Positions 1 to 4,655 of a stretch of 5,726 nucleotides of DNA are shown one piece after another. Every line of letters begins with the position of its first letter. Position 1 is the first letter of the stretch. The notes under the pieces were generated by a model. The model made no database searches, was not told the origin of the DNA, and worked only from the letters and a program-made list of their open reading frames with translations. The translations under genes and the position numbers were made by a program. The stretch comes from Ilumatobacter sp. (GTDB lineage Bacteria; Actinomycetota; Acidimicrobiia; Acidimicrobiales; Ilumatobacteraceae), in NCBI GenBank assembly GCA_029263275.1, contig JAJCXU010000016.1, positions 1 through 5,726 of the forward strand. Reading direction: 5' to 3'.

Positions 1-279
1 TCAGCCGCGTTTGGCCTGTTCGCTCGCGTTGCGAAATGCCAGGTCGAACGCAGAGGGCCCGTCGGTGCGAACACGCGCCGCCGCATCTGGGCCTTCGACC
101 AGTTCGACGAGGCTGACGAGATCGTCCGCAGCGCTACGCAACACCATGGCGGCCTCAGCCAGGTGAGTGGTCGGGCCCTGGCACGATTCCAGGCGCTGTA
201 ACGCTTCTCGGCAGCGCTCAGCGATGTCGGCCGTCATCCAATCGACGGTGGGATCCGAACGGTTGTCGGTGTCGCGCAT
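1..279 (-). CDS. Hypothetical 92-aa helical protein
   Basis: I do not recognise this protein. It is complete, with its TGA stop at the very left edge of the window. It is soluble-looking, acidic and rich in Ala, Leu, Glu and Asp, with no signal peptide or membrane segment. Predicted helices lie at about residues 17-32, 38-63 and 76-90, and there are two cysteines (C23, C33). Codon third positions are strongly G/C, including the first 14 codons, which supports the ATG at 279 over an internal ATG at codon 15 (237). No Shine-Dalgarno sequence precedes the start. A TANNNT box six bases upstream suggests a leaderless transcript. It is divergent from the methyltransferase operon and shares its upstream region, which may mean shared control but gives no function. 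Confidence 0.6.
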   Translation of the reverse strand: MRDTDNRSDPTVDWMTADIAERCREALQRLESCQGPTTHLAEAAMVLRSAADDLVSLVELVEGPDAAARVRTDGPSAFDLAFRNASEQAKRG

Positions 280-285
280 CAGGCG

Positions 286-291
286 ACGCTA
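286..291 (-). promoter_or_regulatory. Candidate -10 box for the leaderless minus-strand gene
   Basis: Read on the minus strand the hexamer is TAGCGT, which fits the actinobacterial TANNNT -10 consensus. Six bases separate it from the ATG at 279, so transcription would begin at or beside the start codon. There is no convincing -35 box and no Shine-Dalgarno sequence, both of which fit a leaderless promoter. A short degenerate motif like this can occur by chance. Confidence 0.3.
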
Positions 292-379
292 CGAATCACG
301 AGGAGCGAGGAACTGCTGCACATGGGGAAGTTTCGGGAATGTCTCCACAGTTGAACGTAGTCGTTCACCTGCCAATTCC

Positions 380-385
380 TATGGT
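380..385 (+). promoter_or_regulatory. Candidate -10 box for the methyltransferase-molybdoenzyme operon
   Basis: TATGGT matches TANNNT and would put the transcription start near 392-394. That gives either a leaderless message from the ATG at 394 or a leader of about 21 bases before the ATG at 415. A TTGAAC at 351-356 resembles a -35 box but lies 23 bases away, which is too far for standard sigma-70 geometry. This is the only plausible operon promoter, because the next two genes overlap their predecessors. Confidence 0.35.
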
Positions 386-414
386 CTTGTCTCATGTTTG
401 CAGGTCGATCCGCA

Positions 415-1005
415 ATGACAGAACAGCCGGCATTGGTGTCGGACTGCGGCGTCACGATCGAGCTCGAAGTCGCCCGATACTGCGCCGCACCGTCTCGATC
501 CGAGCGCCGGTTTCTCAAACGGCTCGAAGGTCCCGTTCTCGACGTCGGTTGCGGACCCGGCCGCGCCGCGGCATATCTGCGCCAACGTGGCGTCGCTGCG
601 CTTGGCCTGGACGCCAACCCCGCACTCGTCGACCTCGCCCGGGCGAATGGAGCCTGGTGCGTCCACCAGAGCATGTTCGACCCGGTGCCCTTCGAAGGGC
701 GCTGGAAGCAGGTGCTGCTGCTCGACGGGAACATCGGCATCGGCGGTGACCCTGCCAAGATGCTCGAACGGCTCCGCACCATCGTCACGATCGGCGGGCA
801 TGCCTTACTCGAAGTCGAGCGCTTCGGCGGCAACACACAGATGATCGTGCGTGAGCACCATGCCGGCGAGATCGGTACCCCATTCCCGTGGGCCACGGTG
901 TCGATCATGTCGCTTGATGAGCTGATTGCCGACTCGGGTTGGCGCTGTCACCAGGTCCACGAGATCGACGACCGCCTGGTCGTCGAATTGGAGAGAATGG
1001 TATGA
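415..1005 (+). CDS. Class I SAM-dependent methyltransferase (molybdoenzyme-linked family)
   Basis: This is a 196-aa soluble methyltransferase with the class I Rossmann fold. Motif I, VLDVGCGPG, is at about residues 41-49. The acidic residue ending strand 2, which would bind the SAM ribose, is D66 in GLDANP. The segment DGNIGIGGDP at 104-113 takes the motif IV position, and a Gly-Gly turn sits near 127-128. From memory, this DGNIGIGGDP signature marks an actinobacterial group commonly encoded beside membrane molybdopterin oxidoreductases, as here. The target is unknown. An in-frame ATG at 394 would add seven residues, but its codons are mostly A/T at third position, unlike the rest of the gene. 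The ATG at 415 has an AGG ten bases upstream, so I prefer 415. The stop overlaps the next start by 4 bases (ATGA), which implies translational coupling. Confidence 0.85.
   Translation: MTEQPALVSDCGVTIELEVARYCAAPSRSERRFLKRLEGPVLDVGCGPGRAAAYLRQRGVAALGLDANPALVDLARANGAWCVHQSMFDPVPFEGRWKQVLLLDGNIGIGGDPAKMLERLRTIVTIGGHALLEVERFGGNTQMIVREHHAGEIGTPFPWATVSIMSLDELIADSGWRCHQVHEIDDRLVVELERMV
990..996 (+). promoter_or_regulatory. Ribosome binding site of the molybdopterin oxidoreductase
   Basis: GGAGAGA lies five bases before the ATG at 1002. It supports this ATG, which overlaps the methyltransferase stop, over a start at 939 that would extend the frame 21 codons into the methyltransferase with a Pro/Arg-rich, shadow-like sequence. 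Confidence 0.7.
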
Positions 1006-2180
1006 GCAACGCCATCACAAGGATCGCCACCGACGTTGTGCGCGACGTCGAAGCAGCGCCGGTCGATGAACGGCGCGCGGCGATGCTCGGCATCGTCCTC
1101 GGCATCAGCTTCTACACCTGTGCCTTGACCGGGCTGTTCTCGTGGGGCGCGAGCACCAACCAGGGGTGGTGGCCCGCTGGCCCGACCGGGCTGTTCCGCC
1201 TCACTCAGGGGACACACTTGATCAGCGGGGTCATCGCCGTGCCGCTGTTGCTCGCCAAGTTGCGCACGGTCGCTCCGAAGCTCGTCCAACGGCCGTTCGT
1301 GACCTCGTTTGCCCACCTGGTCGAACGGATCAGCCTGCTGCCCCTCGTCGGCGGTTCGATCTTCATGCTCTTCAGTGGCGTCACCAACGTCGCCTACTGG
1401 TACCCACAGGAGTTCTACGGCGTCGACATCGGGTACTTCTTTCCCGCTGCGCACGGCAAGATGGCGATCGTTGTCGTCGGCGCCTTGCTCGCCCACATCT
1501 TCGCCAAGATCTCCACCACTCGCCAGGTCTTGCGCAAGGAAGCAATCGAACACGAGTCGGCGGAGGCAACCTTGGATCGTCGGCGCTTCCTCGGTGGGGT
1601 CGCGGCAACCACGGGCCTGGTCGGCGTCAGTATCGCCGGGGCGACGATCTACCCGCTGCGCGGGCTCAGCGTCCTGTCCGCACGGCACCCGAACGCCGGG
1701 CCACAGGGCTTTCCCGTCAATCGCACGGCCGCATCGATCGGAGTGCGATCGCGTGCCGAGAGCCCCGACTACCGGCTCAGCGTCGAGATGGCGGACGGAA
1801 CGGAGTTGGCGTCGTTCTCACTCGCTGACCTGCAGGCGATGGACCAGTACGAACACGAGATTCCCATTGCCTGCGTCGAAGGCTGGAGTGCCAACGAGTC
1901 GTGGCGTGGCGTGCGGATGCGCGACCTCCTGGCAGCGGCGGGAATCGACGAGCCGCGAGAAGTCGACGTGGTCTCACTGCAGGAAGAATCGGCGCCCGGA
2001 CGCCGGTACGGAACATCGACGGTGTCGAAGGACTTGTCGAAACAGGACCAGACGCTGCTCGCGATGGAAGTCAATGGCGAACCGCTCCACCTCGACCATG
2101 GCTTCCCCATCCGGCTGATGGCACCGGCCCGACCGGGCGTCAATCAGACCAAGTGGCTCTCAAAGGTGGTCGTCAAGTGA
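1002..2180 (+). CDS. Membrane-anchored molybdopterin-dependent oxidoreductase with N-terminal heme-b-like domain
   Basis: This 392-aa protein has two parts. Residues 27-170 hold four predicted membrane helices (about 27-47, 70-90, 110-131, 149-170). Histidines at H72, H105, H151 and H165 lie in or beside them and could ligate b-type hemes. The DRRRFLGG stretch (192-199) resembles a twin-arginine signal and is followed by a fifth helix (about 198-216). Residues 240-392 form a sulfite oxidase/YedY-fold molybdopterin domain. C291 in CVEGWS is the expected molybdenum ligand, and HGFPIRL (366-372) and the KW near 384 match family positions. With five helices and N-in topology, the molybdenum domain would lie outside the membrane after Tat export. 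Streptomyces has a comparable five-helix Sec/Tat dual-targeted molybdoprotein family. It probably moves electrons between the quinone pool or hemes and an external substrate, analogous to YedY/YedZ (MsrP/MsrQ). The substrate and the direction of transfer are inference. Confidence 0.87.
   Translation: MSNAITRIATDVVRDVEAAPVDERRAAMLGIVLGISFYTCALTGLFSWGASTNQGWWPAGPTGLFRLTQGTHLISGVIAVPLLLAKLRTVAPKLVQRPFVTSFAHLVERISLLPLVGGSIFMLFSGVTNVAYWYPQEFYGVDIGYFFPAAHGKMAIVVVGALLAHIFAKISTTRQVLRKEAIEHESAEATLDRRRFLGGVAATTGLVGVSIAGATIYPLRGLSVLSARHPNAGPQGFPVNRTAASIGVRSRAESPDYRLSVEMADGTELASFSLADLQAMDQYEHEIPIACVEGWSANESWRGVRMRDLLAAAGIDEPREVDVVSLQEESAPGRRYGTSTVSKDLSKQDQTLLAMEVNGEPLHLDHGFPIRLMAPARPGVNQTKWLSKVVVK
2162..2169 (+). 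promoter_or_regulatory. Strong ribosome binding site setting the GTG start of the next gene
   Basis: AAAGGTGG lies seven bases before the GTG at 2177 and is a near-ideal Shine-Dalgarno sequence. It decides the start, because the same frame is open far upstream (from 1901) inside the oxidoreductase gene. Confidence 0.7.
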
Positions 2181-2629
2181 GCGAGGCAACCCGCGAGGAG
2201 AGCAACAAGTACGGCGTCTTGTTCTGGGTCGGCACCGTCATTGGTTGGGCGATCATCGTCTATGGAGCCCGGCTGTTGCTCGCCGACGACGAAGCCGAGT
2301 GGTTCAACACCGTCCGCCTCGCAGCGATTGGGATCATTGCCCATGACGTCATCTGGCTCGCCGTCTCGGTCGGCACAGGATGGCTGCTGTCGCGGATCAT
2401 CGGCCGGGAGATCCCGTTCTGGATCCGTTGGGCGGGCTGGACCACAGCGATCATCGTGGCCATGTGGCTGCCCGTCGGCCGCCGCTACGGCGATCGCCTC
2501 AACAACGACACGATCCTGCCTCGCAACTACACGAACTCGATCGTGATCCTGCTCGCGGTGATCTGGGTCGGTGCCGCGATCTACGGCTTCGTGTCGTCGC
2601 GCCGGCCGGCAGAGCGCTCGGAGGGGTAG
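2177..2629 (+). CDS. Small four-helix membrane protein, probable partner of the molybdoenzyme
   Basis: I do not recognise a named family for this 150-aa protein. It has four predicted membrane helices at about residues 12-33, 46-71, 80-99 and 120-140. Both ends and the Arg-rich loop at 100-107 suggest an N-in, C-in topology. H56, in helix 2, is a possible heme or quinone-site residue, but a single histidine proves nothing. The GTG start overlaps the oxidoreductase stop by 4 bases (GTGA) and has a strong Shine-Dalgarno sequence, so the two proteins are probably made together. The simplest inference is a membrane subunit or assembly partner of the molybdoenzyme. The last 49 bases overlap the 3' end of the opposing oxidoreductase gene. 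Confidence 0.78.
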   Translation: MSEATREESNKYGVLFWVGTVIGWAIIVYGARLLLADDEAEWFNTVRLAAIGIIAHDVIWLAVSVGTGWLLSRIIGREIPFWIRWAGWTTAIIVAMWLPVGRRYGDRLNNDTILPRNYTNSIVILLAVIWVGAAIYGFVSSRRPAERSEG

Positions 2630-3609
2630 ATCACGCCCACCTGACGGCGCACCTCGTCGAGGAGGCGCATTGTCTGCATCGTTGTGTCCCACGTGCTCAC
2701 GTCACTCTGCGTGTGGCCGTCGCGAATGCGCTGCATCGCGTGTGCGGCCTCGTGCGCCAGACCCTCGTGGGGTAGCTCAACCGTTACCGGGTCAGCGTTG
2801 AGCGTGTGGACGGTGAAACCGGTGGTGTACAGAAACGGTGGGTCGACCTCGATGCGCCCCCTGGTCCCGACGATCTGTGCGCCCATGCTGCTGATTGCAT
2901 CGATCGAGGTCCGGAAGGTGCTGATGACTCCGCTCGGATACGACGCCACACCTCCGACAGTCGCATCGACACCACCATCGGTGAGCCGACCAATGGTCTT
3001 GATCTGATCCGGGTATTCACCGAGGACGAAGCAGGCAAACGTCAGGGGATAGATACCGAGGTCGAGCATTGCGCCCCCGGCGAGGTCGATCCGGCGGTGG
3101 CGGCCTTCGGGGTCAGGGACGTCGATACAGAAGTCCGCATCGACGCTGATGACGTTGCCGATCTCGTCGGCGGCGACACGGCGTCGGATGTCGGTGACCG
3201 CGGGGTTGAACCACATCCACAGCGCCTCCATCAGGAACCGATCGTTTCGGCGCGCTGCTTCGATCATCTCTTCGGCCTCGCCCGCATTCAGTGCGAAGGC
3301 CTTCTCGCAGACGACGTGCTTGCCCGCGTCGAGCGCGGCGATCGTCATGTCGTGGTGTTCGCTGTGCGGTGACGCGACGTAGATGACATCGACATCGGGA
3401 TCGGCGCACAGCGCGGCATGTGAGGCGTGGGCACGGCCGATCTGGTGCTCGGTCGCGAACCGGTCTGCAGACTCCTGCGAGCGTGAGCCGACGGCGACGA
3501 TCTCAGCGTCGGGCAACGTGCGGAGCGCCCGGGTCATCTGTGCGGCAATGCCGCCGGTCGAGGCAATGCCCCATCGCAGTGGAGTGATCGTGGTCGGCGC
3601 GGCGTTCAT
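2581..3609 (-). CDS. Gfo/Idh/MocA-family oxidoreductase, dihydrodiol/D-xylose dehydrogenase-like
   Basis: This 342-aa protein is a predicted cytosolic NAD(P)-dependent dehydrogenase. The N-terminal Rossmann domain begins with WGIASTGGIA (13-22). CEKA at 101-104 holds the family's conserved Lys (K103) but has Ala where most members have Pro (EKP). FLMEALWMWFNP (125-136) and the GGAMLDLGIY block (178-187) match dimeric dihydrodiol dehydrogenase and NADP-dependent D-xylose 1-dehydrogenase; Y187 aligns with their catalytic Tyr. The C-terminal LLDEVRRQVGV (316-326) also matches that group. The length is typical. The likely reaction is oxidation of a sugar or a cyclic or trans-diol, but the substrate cannot be read from sequence. 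The frame is open to 3696, but a start there would overlap the upstream phosphatase gene and add 29 non-family residues, so the ATG at 3609 is preferred. It is the last gene of its operon, 40 bases after the phosphatase. Confidence 0.87.
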   Translation of the reverse strand: MNAAPTTITPLRWGIASTGGIAAQMTRALRTLPDAEIVAVGSRSQESADRFATEHQIGRAHASHAALCADPDVDVIYVASPHSEHHDMTIAALDAGKHVVCEKAFALNAGEAEEMIEAARRNDRFLMEALWMWFNPAVTDIRRRVAADEIGNVISVDADFCIDVPDPEGRHRRIDLAGGAMLDLGIYPLTFACFVLGEYPDQIKTIGRLTDGGVDATVGGVASYPSGVISTFRTSIDAISSMGAQIVGTRGRIEVDPPFLYTTGFTVHTLNADPVTVELPHEGLAHEAAHAMQRIRDGHTQSDVSTWDTTMQTMRLLDEVRRQVGVIYPSERSAGRRDDTKP

Positions 3610-3649
3610 CGTTGGATACTCGCAGCTGGCTGTGCCGGCTCCAAGACAT

Positions 3650-4486
3650 TCAGCCGTTGCTGAGCAGATCTTCGATCCACCGAGCGACGGCATCATCCGC
3701 GTTGGTGCCGATCACATCGTCGGCAGCAGCGCGCGCCGTGTCGGAACCGTTGCTCATGGCGATGCCGTACCCGGCCCATGCGAGGAGCGCTGCGTCGTTG
3801 TGATTGTCGCCGAAGGCGACGACCTCGCTCCGCTCGATGTCCCACCGCGTGCACAGCTCGGCAATCGCAGCGGACTTGTCGACGCCGACGCCAGTGATCT
3901 CGACGAACTCCACGCCGCTGGTCGACACGGTCAAAGGATCCGCAATGAGCGGCACGAGAAACTCGCGCAGCTCGTCCTGAGTGATTTCGGGATGACACAC
4001 CATGATCTTGGTGGTGTGATCGCTGGCGATCGGACGACGTTCGAGGCCACGCTCGTCACCGAGATCTGCATGGATGGACGCGATGTTGTCGAATGCGTCG
4101 TCCCAGCCGTTGCCGTGGTCGGTCTCCCAGCAGAACGCGAAACGGTCATCGGCCGCAGACAGCGAAGCGAGGAGTCGATCGACCATGACGGGTGCGATCG
4201 GGAATCGGTCGGTGGTCGTCGCGGTCGGCAAGTCATGGATCAGCGACCCGTTCGAACAGACAGCGGTGTCGATTACCTCGGCGGGTGCAAGCCTCGGCAC
4301 TGCGGAGGTGGTCGACCGCCCGGTCGCAGCGACGACATGAATTCCCGCGCCCACGGCGGCCTGCACCGCCGCGACCGTGCGAGGCGTGAGCTGGTGATCC
4401 GGCCCGAACAGCGTGCCGTCGAGGTCGCTGGCGATGAGCCGAACTGGTTGGTTGGCGCTCAGTGAATCGCCCGAAATCCGTACCAT
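3650..4486 (-). CDS. Cof-type HAD-superfamily phosphatase
   Basis: This 278-aa soluble hydrolase contains all four HAD motifs. Motif I is DLDGTL at 21-26, with nucleophile D21 and acid/base D23. Motif II is the Thr of ATGRS (T55). Motif III is K204 in GVDKSAAI. Motif IV is GDNHNDAALL at 226-235, with the Mg-binding acids. A C2-type cap lies between motifs II and III (about 85-195), as in the Cof/YbiV/YidA group. These enzymes dephosphorylate sugar phosphates, nucleotides or related metabolites, and specificity cannot be assigned. The ATG at 4486 is the only good start before motif I. It lies inside the preceding small membrane protein gene (28-base overlap), so translational coupling is likely. 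The dehydrogenase gene follows after 40 bases. Confidence 0.9.
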   Translation of the reverse strand: MVRISGDSLSANQPVRLIASDLDGTLFGPDHQLTPRTVAAVQAAVGAGIHVVAATGRSTTSAVPRLAPAEVIDTAVCSNGSLIHDLPTATTTDRFPIAPVMVDRLLASLSAADDRFAFCWETDHGNGWDDAFDNIASIHADLGDERGLERRPIASDHTTKIMVCHPEITQDELREFLVPLIADPLTVSTSGVEFVEITGVGVDKSAAIAELCTRWDIERSEVVAFGDNHNDAALLAWAGYGIAMSNGSDTARAAADDVIGTNADDAVARWIEDLLSNG

Positions 4487-4650
4487 GCGAGCACGACCAT
4501 ACCGATGCCGAGCACCAGCTGGACCAGTGCCTTCTCACGGCGAACAAGCCAGACCAGGGCGCCGACCACCAGCAAGGTGACGATGACCTGCCCGACGACA
4601 CCCGCATCTGTCTGCGGTGACCACAGGTCGCCGATGGTTGGCGCCGTCAT
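4459..4650 (-). CDS. 63-aa two-helix membrane protein
   Basis: This short protein matches no family I recognise. It has two predicted membrane helices, at about 17-36 and 41-58, joined by a tight basic turn, RREK (37-40). By the positive-inside rule the turn is cytoplasmic, with both ends outside. The ATG at 4650 is five bases after the disulfide reductase stop. The frame stays open upstream to 5232, but that extension is a shadow of the reductase gene, Arg/His-rich and of low plausibility. The stop lies 28 bases inside the phosphatase gene. The tight packing and the clean hydrophobic hairpin argue for a real gene. It may tether or assist the preceding reductase at the membrane, which is inference from position only. 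Confidence 0.72.
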   Translation of the reverse strand: MTAPTIGDLWSPQTDAGVVGQVIVTLLVVGALVWLVRREKALVQLVLGIGMVVLAWYGFRAIH

Positions 4651-4655
4651 TGCGC

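Noticed and set aside
939..1001. In-frame 21-codon N-terminal extension of the molybdopterin oxidoreductase
   Set aside because: It overlaps the methyltransferase gene, is Pro/Arg-rich like a shadow frame, and the ATG at 1002 has a good Shine-Dalgarno with a typical 4-base overlap.
948..1688. 246-codon minus-strand open frame opposite the molybdoenzyme gene
   Set aside because: Asp/Arg/Gly-rich low-complexity composition typical of antisense frames; the plus strand encodes recognisable membrane helices and a twin-arginine motif.
1745..2497. Two copies of GCGATCGC (1745-1752, 2490-2497), the octamer known as HIP1 in cyanobacteria
   Set aside because: Both lie in coding sequence and fit the general CGATCG richness here. 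Nothing else in the window looks cyanobacterial.
2601..2619. Perfect palindrome GCCGGCCGGC and an adjacent GAGCGCTC near the converging gene ends, considered as a bidirectional terminator
   Set aside because: The palindrome has no loop to allow a stable hairpin, and no T run follows on either strand. It is expected in GC-rich coding sequence.
2806..3372. 188-codon plus-strand open frame opposite the dehydrogenase gene
   Set aside because: It is the antisense of a clearly recognisable Gfo/Idh/MocA gene, and its peptide matches no fold or motif I can see.
3610..3696. 29-codon N-terminal extension of the Gfo/Idh/MocA oxidoreductase
   Set aside because: It would overlap the phosphatase 3' end, and family members begin a few residues before the Rossmann strand, which fits the ATG at 3609.
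3383..4465. 360-codon plus-strand open frame opposite the phosphatase gene
   Set aside because: The minus strand carries all four HAD motifs here. The long antisense frame is a GC-rich coding artefact.
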